NCBI GenBank assembly: GCA_016936215.1
Contig: JAFGPL010000279.1
Location: 1-43,801 of the forward strand
DNA from: Bacteroidales bacterium
Lineage (GTDB): Bacteria; Bacteroidota; Bacteroidia; Bacteroidales; UBA10428
Direction: 5' to 3'
DNA length: 43,801 nucleotides
This document shows positions 1-8,225 of the stretch, piece by piece; the first letter of the stretch is position 1; every line of letters begins with the position of its first letter. The notes beneath the pieces were generated by a model. The model was not told the origin of the DNA, ran no database searches, and saw only the letters and a list, made by a program, of their open reading frames with translations. The position numbers were made by a program, and so were the translations under genes.

Positions 1-42
1 AAAAATCTTCTCAAATTCCATTTGGTCTCTCGGATACTCCAT
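1..42 (-). CDS. Partial transposase N-terminus, probable IS1595 family
   Basis: Reading leftwards from an ATG at 40-42, the last 14 codons before the window edge give MEYPRDQMEFEKIF with no stop. This resembles the N-terminus of IS1595-type transposases, which often begin with a short 'M-x-Y/F-P ... EF' segment before a zinc-ribbon domain. Only 14 residues are visible, so the call rests on recall of that pattern and not on a catalytic motif. If correct, the element runs off the left edge and its right end lies shortly upstream of this start, perhaps near position 83. It could equally be an unrelated gene start. Confidence 0.35.
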   Translation of the reverse strand, partial: MEYPRDQMEFEKIF

Positions 43-464
43 GAACACAAAGATACAACTTAGTGGCGAGAAGTAAATACCCTAGAAAGAAAATTACAAA
101 TGGCAGGTAATAAAAATATTGCATGATAGTCTTTAATTAGCATCGGATCATACAAATTTAATTTTTTTTTTATAATTTGTTAATTTTTGTTAAAAAATTA
201 AAAGATTATTTTTAAAAAGTTTGTTTTCAATAATTTTCCTATAAGAATTTAAAGTTTTAAGCAGTTAAGTGGATTCAACTGATAGAAATGCGAAGGAAAA
301 ACTTACTCCTGGCCGACTAGGCCAGGAGTAAGGGCTGTAATGTTCTACTTATTTTTTAGCACCTTAAAGAAAAAAAATGTAAATCCTTTTGTAACAAAAA
401 GTCAATATCTACTTGATAGGATGGATACAATTGATGCGGAAGATAAGGACATTTTCCAAAAAAA
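43..464. other. AT-rich gene-free stretch
   Basis: About 420 bases with no convincing coding sequence. Bases 43-83 may be the end of an insertion sequence whose transposase start lies at 40-42. Bases 100-300 are extremely AT-rich, with long T and A runs and no recognisable promoter consensus. A perfect hairpin lies at 303-331 and is listed separately. The reading frame that starts at 340 on the plus strand runs through the terminator and the end of the neighbouring gene and is not believed. Confidence 0.6.
303..331 (-). terminator. Perfect 12-bp hairpin, likely leftward terminator
   Basis: TTACTCCTGGCC (303-314) and GGCCAGGAGTAA (320-331) are perfect inverted repeats around a 5-base loop, GACTA. 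Read on the minus strand the stem is followed by GTTTTTCC, which fits an intrinsic terminator for leftward transcripts that pass the first terminator at 465-492. On the plus strand there is no T-run. It could instead be a protein-binding palindrome or a remnant of a mobile element. Confidence 0.5.
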
Positions 465-497
465 ACGGCCTCACCCATTTGGGCGAAGCCGTCTTTT
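458..497 (-). terminator. Intrinsic terminator of the polysaccharide utilisation locus
   Basis: On the minus strand, GACGGCTTCGCCC, a short AAAT loop and GGGTGAGGCCGT form a strong stem, followed by a run of seven or more T residues. It starts about 25 bases downstream of the stop codon of the 1018-residue secreted protein, so it closes the transcription unit. An A-run on the other side gives it some potential to act on plus-strand transcripts as well. Confidence 0.85.
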
Positions 498-521
498 AAA
501 TAATCCTGAAAGCTTACTGTT

Positions 522-3500
522 TTATTTTCTGTTTATAAATGTTTTTTCGGTGTTTACTGTACCATCCACATATATGATTTGTTTGATAAGGATACCATGG
601 TAGAACTCATCAGGTTCGGCTACCGGGCGGCCGGTAAGGTCGAAATATTTAATATCCTTTATTTCCTTACCTGCGAAGTTGTCTTTTAAGCCGGTATATA
701 CACCATATTGTAATTCGCCTGTGAATATTTCATCATCCTGGCTATAAACCCAAATATAATCTTTACCCGGAACTGCTTCACCGTTGCTTATGATAGCTTC
801 GCCGTTAACAGTAACTGTTTTGAAGCGAATGTCTGAATTTGATGATGTAAACAATTGAACTGTAGAACCTATAGTAGAAGGTGCATTGGCAACAGTTATT
901 TCCAGTATAGCGCTATCTGCTTTTAAATCGCCCGCAGCTACAATTTTCTCATAAGCATCTGTAAAGTTGGTTATATCCAGTTTTACAATAGCTGTTTTGC
1001 TGATATTCAAATTTGCCCCGGCTTTCAAACCATCTTCAAGAATACCATTAATATTGATATCATACATTCCGATAAAATTATCATTTGCTTTCAATGTACT
1101 TGCTGAATCAACTGTTAAGGTCATAGCATTTAAAGCTGGAGCAACAATTGAGTCGTTCAATATCAGTGAAGATTTATTCTTAACATCAATTACATGGGGA
1201 ACAGTATCGGTAGATAAAACTACTTTATTGCCCAATACCAAAGTTCCTCCATCCACTGTAATAGAATTAAACCTTGCTTTATCTGCAACTTGCGGAAAAT
1301 CAATTATCCCGTTAATAGTCCAGCTACCTGAACCGGTTTTGGTAAGACGAATACCACTTGTAGAAGGAGCAATAACTTCAGTTGTGGTATCTGTAGCGGG
1401 AGTGTATTTATGATAAGCACGTATACCACCATCAAATACAGCATCTGTCCCAAGAGACCCGATAATATAACCGGAAGCACGACCATCAACCCAACCGCCT
1501 TCAAGATAAGATGTAGCAGAGCCGGTAAGTTCACCTATATAGATTCTGTCGTTATTGTTGTTGTTTTCATTATAGTCACGCAATACACGAATGTAATCTC
1601 CAAGATGAACTTTTACGCTGTCGAGTGTTTTGCCTTGTACACTGAAACCCGTGGGAAGAGAAAATTCAGTCTTGCTGGTAGTTACATTTACCTGCGAACG
1701 ATAAGGTATTGTACCGCCCAGAGTAGTTGTCCAACGTGTACCCTTTAAACGGCCTTCCTGATTAAACTTCACGTTTAAGTCAGAGATATTTGTTAGATTT
1801 AAGCTGTGTGGGGCAACAGAATCAATAACCAGGTTAAATGCTCCTCCGCTACCGGTTAAGGGAAGGCCAACAAAAGTAGCTTCACCCGATTTTACACCCA
1901 TCTTTAATGTTGCACCGTCAACAGTTGCAGTGTATCCTTTTGCAGCAGCGGCATTTTTAATATTTATTGTATCGGTTGTATTTATAACTATTCCGCCATC
2001 CAATTGGTTATTTAAATTTAATGTAGTAGCTGCAGAAATTGAGAAATTACCTGTACCAGTTAATTTGCCAATACCAGCAAATGTGTATCCGGCAGCAGAA
2101 ACTGAAACATCGCTTGCACCCAGATCAATTGTGCCGTTTACTTCAATGTCCTTATTTGGTGCACCTGCATTAGAGAATGCTGCAGCATTGCCAGACTGGT
2201 AACTTTGCGCAGCGCCGCTATTTACACTGAAATTATCGGCAAGCTCATTCCATAAGCTGTTGGCAGCGCCTGTCCAGACATAAGTGCCTTCTGTTTTTGC
2301 AGATTTCTTGAACTTAACGGTTAAACTGTTATCAGCGAAATCAACTGTTAAATTTTCACCATCGCCTTTGGCCTCATTTGCCTTATGTGTTGAATCGGCA
2401 TCATATGCATAATAAAAATTATCATCAACCACCTTTTCTTTGTCGGCAGAAACGAGGTTGAAAATACTCCCAACCTGCTGGTCAGCCGCAACTCTTGCTG
2501 CTTTTACTATTGCGTTGTCCTGGTCTAAATAGTTAACTGTTACATCAGCTATACCAATAGATTCTTTCCAAACATAAATTTCAAGATTGTCTATTCCACT
2601 GCCTGCCAGGTTGGTGCTATTTCCATTATAACCATTACTACCACGTGTATTAATCATTGACATTACAGACAAATCTGTCACAATTCTGTCTTCTGGAGCA
2701 ACAGTTGCAGCTGTTCCGGCATAAGTAGGAGCCAGGAATTCCATATCTTCAATAGTATCAGTATTTGCTGCATTTGCAATATCTGTAATGATAAGTTTTA
2801 CTACTTTTTGTCCTGCGCGTTTAAAATCCAACATTGCAGTAATATGATAAGTACCACCTGCTCTAATGATTACATCTGTTGCAGAGGGTGCATTTAAACT
2901 ATCCGCAGTTCCAAAAGGCTCCACATTATTTGTAAGACCACTTACAGAGGTTGCACGCCTCCAGGATTGCGAATTTCCAGCAGGAAAAGCTACACCATTT
3001 GTTTCTCCGGGAAGTAAGTTACCTTCAGCATCACGTTTTTGTAAACCATCTCGGTCTTTATTCATATAGTGCATATAACCACTATCTTTCCAGGCATAAA
3101 GCCCGAAAACTCCAGGCAGGTACCAACCATCAGCATTGTTTGTCGGCACTCCATTACTACCTGCAAAAACAATTGCTTCAGCATTTTTTTCTGATAAAGC
3201 AGAAACAGTTGTTAAAATTGTCCAGTCGAACTCAATATTCCAGATTGAGTCGGCCGGATAGCCATTGGCATTAGTTGATGTTGAAGGGAAAATAAGTTCA
3301 GCGCCCCTGCTTCCACCTCCGCCGCCGCTAAAAGCCAGCCATTTTCCACCCCCGGTAAAATCTGCTAATGCAATACCTCCATTGCGGCCAAGGTTAGAAA
3401 AATTACTAGAGGTTGTACTTGTTTTTACTGCCCAATCTGCTGGTAATGCATCAATCTCATCAAAAGTCTGATTCATGTAATGCACTTTGTAATAAGTACC

Positions 3501-3578
3501 AGGCTGTGCAAAAACTGTCCCGGTATAAGCCAATACCATGATTATGGTACCAAGCAAAATAGTAAATGTTTTTTTCAT
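522..3578 (-). CDS. Large secreted beta-rich protein with autotransporter-type repeats and T9SS-like tail
   Basis: 1018 residues. Residues 1-24 are a signal peptide ending in VFAQ. Residues 30-340 are rich in Gly, Ser and aromatics and read like a jelly-roll (LamG/concanavalin-like) module. After a linker near 345-430, a segment with TYVWTGAANSLWNELADNFS begins a long beta-solenoid-like region. It has motifs such as LTGTGNFSI and LTKTGSGSWTINGIIDF, typical of autotransporter-associated (PATR-type) beta strands. The last 45 residues (YFDLTGRPVAEPDEFYHGILI onwards) resemble the T9SS sorting tails of Bacteroidales, so the protein is probably exported across the outer membrane. It is the last gene of the locus, 90 bases after the PL11 lyase, and is followed by a strong terminator. 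No catalytic residues can be recognised. A glycan-binding or adhesive surface role is an inference; a polysaccharide lyase of beta-helix fold is a possible alternative. Confidence 0.85.
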   Translation of the reverse strand: MKKTFTILLGTIIMVLAYTGTVFAQPGTYYKVHYMNQTFDEIDALPADWAVKTSTTSSNFSNLGRNGGIALADFTGGGKWLAFSGGGGGSRGAELIFPSTSTNANGYPADSIWNIEFDWTILTTVSALSEKNAEAIVFAGSNGVPTNNADGWYLPGVFGLYAWKDSGYMHYMNKDRDGLQKRDAEGNLLPGETNGVAFPAGNSQSWRRATSVSGLTNNVEPFGTADSLNAPSATDVIIRAGGTYHITAMLDFKRAGQKVVKLIITDIANAANTDTIEDMEFLAPTYAGTAATVAPEDRIVTDLSVMSMINTRGSNGYNGNSTNLAGSGIDNLEIYVWKESIGIADVTVNYLDQDNAIVKAARVAADQQVGSIFNLVSADKEKVVDDNFYYAYDADSTHKANEAKGDGENLTVDFADNSLTVKFKKSAKTEGTYVWTGAANSLWNELADNFSVNSGAAQSYQSGNAAAFSNAGAPNKDIEVNGTIDLGASDVSVSAAGYTFAGIGKLTGTGNFSISAATTLNLNNQLDGGIVINTTDTINIKNAAAAKGYTATVDGATLKMGVKSGEATFVGLPLTGSGGAFNLVIDSVAPHSLNLTNISDLNVKFNQEGRLKGTRWTTTLGGTIPYRSQVNVTTSKTEFSLPTGFSVQGKTLDSVKVHLGDYIRVLRDYNENNNNNDRIYIGELTGSATSYLEGGWVDGRASGYIIGSLGTDAVFDGGIRAYHKYTPATDTTTEVIAPSTSGIRLTKTGSGSWTINGIIDFPQVADKARFNSITVDGGTLVLGNKVVLSTDTVPHVIDVKNKSSLILNDSIVAPALNAMTLTVDSASTLKANDNFIGMYDININGILEDGLKAGANLNISKTAIVKLDITNFTDAYEKIVAAGDLKADSAILEITVANAPSTIGSTVQLFTSSNSDIRFKTVTVNGEAIISNGEAVPGKDYIWVYSQDDEIFTGELQYGVYTGLKDNFAGKEIKDIKYFDLTGRPVAEPDEFYHGILIKQIIYVDGTVNTEKTFINRK

Positions 3579-3668
3579 TTTCAGTTAATTTTAATTTATA
3601 CTATAAGGAATTTACATAATTTAATTCTATAATGATATTACTTATGGAAAAAATATTTTTCAAAATGT

Positions 3669-6164
3669 TTATTCCTTTAAGAATTTAGTTTTAAAACTAT
3701 TTCCCCCTTTTTCTATTCTGAGAATGCACATGCCAGATGGAAAAGATGATGCATCCAAAGTTTGAATTGAACTTCCACCCACTAACAATGTGTTTTTCAT
3801 TATCATAATACCCGAAAGATTGTAAACAAAACAATCGTAAATACCTGGTTCATTTATTCCAACAGATAATTCTGCTTTTACAGGATTTGTAAGCAAATAC
3901 GCGGGCTCCTTTTCTGATAATGATAACAAGGGATTACCAGATTGTGGCGGGTCAACAAATTGTATTTTTACCGAATCGGCAAAGATAAAACCATGGTAAT
4001 TCATTGTCAGTTTAATCATGTGTTCAAGCCCATCATTGAAATTTTCACGGCGAAGTTTCAGTATTTTGGTTGTATCACCGGTAGACCAGGTGTAAGAGAC
4101 ACCATTGAATACCGGATTGAGTTCATATTCATCGGCATCTGTTGTTATTTTTGTGTTTACAAAAATATTTTCAAGATCGCTGCCCATGTAAAAACCTGTA
4201 TGTGTAGGTTGGTTGTATGCAACATTTTGGTATACAACACTCATACGGTACACAGGATCTTGCAAAAACGTGTGAAAACGGTAATTGGTTGGTTTTTCGG
4301 TCAAATAAATTCTGATGGCTTTATTATTTATGGTGCGTAACATAACTTCTTCGCGCCAGTCGCCTAAAAAATCGGCCACAATACAAGGGTTTGCCTTGGA
4401 GCTGTTGTTTGAAGCCATACCAAAGGGATTTAGTAATTCGGAAGCAATGCCATTATTATATTTAGTAACAAATACACCGTCCTGTAATTCACGAAGTAAA
4501 TCGCCATCCCACCAACAGGCCATGTTCATAGATACGCCCCCGGAACTTACAAATGAACCTGTAGAAGCATTGATAACACCGCCTGAACGGGATGACCAAA
4601 ATTCCATACCCCGGTAAACAGATGAAACATCGGTACCCATTCCACGACCTACATCGTCGCCTGATGGAATCTGACGAATAATTTCACCGGTAGCAGCATC
4701 ACGCAAAGTAGTTCCATCCCTTTTATTTTCATGTACAGCCAATACCTCCAATCCTTGACGTTCGGGTATAAAATCAGTCAGATGCAAAGCATCGCCGTGA
4801 CCGAGTTTCGTATTGTAAAGCCCCTGTCCATTATCATCTATAGTTACAGAACCATAAACTATTTCATCATTACCATCGCCGTCTACATCTGCAACCCTTA
4901 GGTTATGGTTTCCGTTGCCTGCATAGGCAGCCTGAATTGCAGGGGCATTGTATGTATCAAATTTCCATCTTTTAGTCAGATTGGTGCCGTCAAAATCATA
5001 AGCAACAAGCACTGTACGCGAATAATACCCACGACACATAACAACACTTGGGTGAATACCGTCAAGGAAAGCCACACATGCCAAAAAACGGTCAACACGG
5101 TTGCCATAGTCATCTCCCCATCGAGCATCAATGTTGCTGGCTGTCGGGTTCATTACGGGTATTTCGTTTCCCTCATTGTAATTTGTGCTGTAACGTGGAG
5201 GATCATATTCGGTAGTTACTATTTCAGTTCCTGTTTCGCCATTGAAAACTGTAAGAAACTCAGGCCCCTGTAAAATGTATCCCCAGGGATTTCGGTAATC
5301 GGCATCGGCATTATATGTGCGTGTACCGAACGAAAATTTTTGAACATAAGTTGGAAAATAAGCTTCCCCAACATTTGTTCCGGCAGCATCTTTAGTTCCT
5401 TCTGCAGTTTTACAAACAACCTCGGCTTTACCATTACCATCGAGGTCGTAAACCATAAATTGAGTATAATGCGCCCCTTCACGTATATTGATACCCAGGT
5501 TTATTTCCCACATAAAAGTGCCATCCAGCTTATAAGCCTGCAGAACCGGTGAATCAGTATAACCATCCTGGGCATTATCATGCGCGTTTGCACCAACACG
5601 GTGAATTACAATTTCCATTTCACCATCACCATCAAGGTCTGCAAAGGAAGCGTCATTTGGCGAATAAACAAAATTGCTGTCGGTTTTTTCTGCTGACCAA
5701 ACCCAAACGCTTTTTACCGTATCTAAAGCTACATGCACTGCCTGCATCGGAATTTCGATATATGGATAACCGCCACCGTTTGCAATACTTTTTAATGTAT
5801 AAACAGCGATATCTGAATCTCGCTCAAGCCCGTTATACACTTCACGAAGGTAGAATCGCATAGCTTCAGGAGAAGTATTGGTATAGCTGTAAAAAGTGGA
5901 TTTTGATACAGGTGATGATGTTATTTTTACACGGGCGCTTTCACTTGTATCTGTAATTATTGTTTTATAAATATTAAAAGCAATGTTAAGAGAGTCAGTT
6001 TCAAAGTACCGCCAGGTAATAAATATCGGACCCGATGATGTTTTGCGATAAGCAACAAGTCCACGGCCTATTTTCTCTTTTTGCATAAACGGAGAATAAT
6101 CTGGTCCTTGTGCAAAAGAAAACAGACTGCTAAACAGAAAAGTAAAAAATATAATATGTTTCAT
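3669..6164 (-). CDS. Rhamnogalacturonan lyase, PL11 family, T9SS-secreted
   Basis: 831 residues with a signal peptide (1-19). The N-terminal beta domain has the PL11 pattern GRGLVAYR...ITWRYF...NIAFNIYK (33-67). The eight-bladed propeller follows, with calcium-type loops DLDGDGEMEIV (177-186), DLDGNGKAEVV (240-250) and DVDGDGNDEIV (426-436), plus the family blocks WGDDYGNRVDRFLACVAFLDG near 349 and LGHGDALHLTDF near 454. PL11 enzymes cleave the rhamnose-galacturonate bond of rhamnogalacturonan-I by beta-elimination. Residues about 675-755 look like an Ig-like insert (TWSTGDTT). The last ~70 residues form a T9SS type-A sorting domain ending in FKTKFLKE, so the enzyme should be anchored at or released from the cell surface. 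This is the only clear carbohydrate-active enzyme in the locus. Endo- versus exo-action cannot be judged. Confidence 0.9.
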   Translation of the reverse strand: MKHIIFFTFLFSSLFSFAQGPDYSPFMQKEKIGRGLVAYRKTSSGPIFITWRYFETDSLNIAFNIYKTIITDTSESARVKITSSPVSKSTFYSYTNTSPEAMRFYLREVYNGLERDSDIAVYTLKSIANGGGYPYIEIPMQAVHVALDTVKSVWVWSAEKTDSNFVYSPNDASFADLDGDGEMEIVIHRVGANAHDNAQDGYTDSPVLQAYKLDGTFMWEINLGINIREGAHYTQFMVYDLDGNGKAEVVCKTAEGTKDAAGTNVGEAYFPTYVQKFSFGTRTYNADADYRNPWGYILQGPEFLTVFNGETGTEIVTTEYDPPRYSTNYNEGNEIPVMNPTASNIDARWGDDYGNRVDRFLACVAFLDGIHPSVVMCRGYYSRTVLVAYDFDGTNLTKRWKFDTYNAPAIQAAYAGNGNHNLRVADVDGDGNDEIVYGSVTIDDNGQGLYNTKLGHGDALHLTDFIPERQGLEVLAVHENKRDGTTLRDAATGEIIRQIPSGDDVGRGMGTDVSSVYRGMEFWSSRSGGVINASTGSFVSSGGVSMNMACWWDGDLLRELQDGVFVTKYNNGIASELLNPFGMASNNSSKANPCIVADFLGDWREEVMLRTINNKAIRIYLTEKPTNYRFHTFLQDPVYRMSVVYQNVAYNQPTHTGFYMGSDLENIFVNTKITTDADEYELNPVFNGVSYTWSTGDTTKILKLRRENFNDGLEHMIKLTMNYHGFIFADSVKIQFVDPPQSGNPLLSLSEKEPAYLLTNPVKAELSVGINEPGIYDCFVYNLSGIMIMKNTLLVGGSSIQTLDASSFPSGMCILRIEKGGNSFKTKFLKE

Positions 6165-6233
6165 CAGTTTTTTTCTTTCTTTTTGCTTATCAAAGAGACT
6201 TTAAAAAAAAAAATTAAAATAAAATCATAAATG

Positions 6234-6289
6234 TTTCAGAGACTCTAAGACTCTATGTACACAAAGGGTAGAAAAAATTTTCTTTGTGT
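6234..6289. repeat. Imperfect inverted repeat between susD and the lyase gene
   Basis: In the 217-base gap between SusD and PL11, ACACAA (6259-6264) and AGAAAA (6270-6275) pair with TTTTCT (6278-6283) and TTGTGT (6284-6289) around a two-base loop, leaving a 5-base bulge. An outer TTCAGA/TCTGAA pair could extend the arm. A short tandem GACTCTAA/GACTCTAT lies at 6241-6256. The structure is AT-rich and weak. It could tune read-through or RNA stability between the transport genes and the enzyme genes, but this is inferred from position only. Confidence 0.35.
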
Positions 6290-6381
6290 CTGAATTCATT
6301 TTTTATTGCTTCTTATATGGTCAATTACTAAATGATTTTATAATGATTAGTTAATTGGTTCAACGTTACTTACGTTATATT

Positions 6382-8196
6382 TTATTTAAATAATGGCAAA
6401 AACCAGTTTTCAGGGGAACTCATATCCACACCGCCACCAGTAATTTCATATTTTTTTGCTAAGTTTTCATCCCAGAAAAAATGGGTGCCAGCACCCGGGG
6501 TTTCCTTGTTCAAACGTCGTGCTATACGAATCAGGTCTTCCCAGCGATGCCCCTCAAAACCAAGTTCCAAAGCTGCCTCACGGGCAATAACCTTCTCCAT
6601 AAAGAGTATGGAGTCATGTTTTGTAAGCGCGTCAGCTGGAAAAATAACATTGGGCAAATTAGCACGGCCGCGTATACCACCGTTGTTTCTCCAGGGTTGA
6701 CGCAGATATGGGATGTCACTTTGACGACCATCAAATGAGTATGGATATGTATAAAGGCTGAATGGGCTGTCACCAGATATGCGTATAGAATCATTGGGAT
6801 AATTACTGCCATTGGGCTTCTTAAAGACAAATGCTGTTCCTGGAATTCCGTCGTTTACAAGCGCCCAGGCAAGCATAGGATACCCAGCACGATTTGCAGC
6901 TTCAGCATAACGCAAGTGCAGCATTCCTGCACGATAGAGGAACCAATTTCCAGCAACATCATTTGATGGAAAATCCTGAAAATATGAATATTTGCGAACA
7001 TAATAATTACCGCCAATTTCAACAAATGCTCCTGTTAAACCTCGTGCATCGAAGGGATAACCATTTTTCTGAAGTTGTCCGCCCCATACCGAATCAACTG
7101 CATAGACAGATGGTTTTAATTGATAATCTCCCGATTCACTGATGGGATCGAAGAGTTTAGGTAACGGATATTTAGGTTCAAATTTTTTATCGTAGGAGAT
7201 AAACCAGATCAGTTCATTTAGGGCTGCACTTGAGGTGGTTGTGCCGGCAAACATTTCTCGCCAACTGTTATACAACGAATTAAAATCCTCATAGCGGCCG
7301 TCACGGTATAAAATCTGGTACCAGTTGGGAGTTGCAGTTGTGTTCCACACCCATGTGTATAAACGGTATTTCGTATTTGAACCAACGTCTTCCCCTGTAG
7401 CCAAGACATCGCGATAAAGTTTTGCTGCCTTATCATAATAGCCGTTGCTGTTATCTGCATCAAATAGGTATAGGTCGGCAAGCAAACATTTTTTATTTAT
7501 AAAAAACGGGCTCAGTGAATACCCGTCAATGTTATTTAATGTCAATTTTGAGGATTGGTATTCTTCTAATGAAGGAAGGCTTTCCATACAAAGAATCAAT
7601 TCAGGTAATAACTGATCCAGGGTAAGTTCATCTGCGTTAGTATCTTCTAAATCTGTAAGTGAAACAACAGGTTCTGTAATATAATTAACTTTGCCAAAAT
7701 GAATACCAAGTTGAAGATAAACCCAGGTTCGTAATGCAGCTACATCTGAATAACGTTCATCGTACTCGGCTTGAATCATTTTCTTTTCTTGGAGCATTTT
7801 ATCGAAATTGAATAAAATATCATTACATGTTTGGATAACCCCATAAAATTTGGTGACATTAGCCCATGGATTATTTTCTGAAGGACGGTTCAGATTAATT
7901 TCTTCCAGATCAGTTGTGGCATTTCCTGTTACATCCATGAGGTCTGCGCGAAGTTCATTTAAAACTACAACCTGAGCAGCCAATTCTGAAAACTGTCCAT
8001 AAAGACCGAGAATTGCGGCATCGGCATCGTCTACATTAGTATATACATTTTTATAATCCAGTACTTCTTCCGGAAAAGTATCCGTACAGGAATAAAAAGG
8101 AATAAAAAAAGCAAGCAACATGATAATTTGCCAGTGAGATAATTTGCTCCTGAAATACTGATTCATCTTGCTGATATTTTTAATAATTATATTCAT
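6382..8196 (-). CDS. SusD/RagB-family surface glycan-binding lipoprotein (pair 1)
   Basis: 604 residues. A lipoprotein signal peptide ends at FIPFYSC (Cys37), followed by TDTFPEE, acidic residues that suit surface export. The helical TPR-like SusD fold is supported by RTWVYLQLGIHFGKVNYI near 146, the C-terminal IAREAALELGFEGHRWEDLIRIAR block, and the family-typical ending with NWFLPLF. SusD caps the SusC channel and binds oligosaccharide. The gene follows its SusC partner with a 29-base gap. An internal ATG at 8164-8166 (MNQYFR) would give a more usual signal peptide. The annotated ATG is kept because a purine-rich stretch (AAAAGAAG) precedes it. Confidence 0.93.
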   Translation of the reverse strand: MNIIIKNISKMNQYFRSKLSHWQIIMLLAFFIPFYSCTDTFPEEVLDYKNVYTNVDDADAAILGLYGQFSELAAQVVVLNELRADLMDVTGNATTDLEEINLNRPSENNPWANVTKFYGVIQTCNDILFNFDKMLQEKKMIQAEYDERYSDVAALRTWVYLQLGIHFGKVNYITEPVVSLTDLEDTNADELTLDQLLPELILCMESLPSLEEYQSSKLTLNNIDGYSLSPFFINKKCLLADLYLFDADNSNGYYDKAAKLYRDVLATGEDVGSNTKYRLYTWVWNTTATPNWYQILYRDGRYEDFNSLYNSWREMFAGTTTSSAALNELIWFISYDKKFEPKYPLPKLFDPISESGDYQLKPSVYAVDSVWGGQLQKNGYPFDARGLTGAFVEIGGNYYVRKYSYFQDFPSNDVAGNWFLYRAGMLHLRYAEAANRAGYPMLAWALVNDGIPGTAFVFKKPNGSNYPNDSIRISGDSPFSLYTYPYSFDGRQSDIPYLRQPWRNNGGIRGRANLPNVIFPADALTKHDSILFMEKVIAREAALELGFEGHRWEDLIRIARRLNKETPGAGTHFFWDENLAKKYEITGGGVDMSSPENWFLPLFK

Positions 8197-8225
8197 CTTC
8201 TTTTAAGTAAAAAGTTAATCATAAA

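Noticed and set aside
340-603. 87-codon frame on the plus strand at the left end
   Set aside because: It runs through the terminator and antisense into the end of the secreted protein gene, with no recognisable motif.
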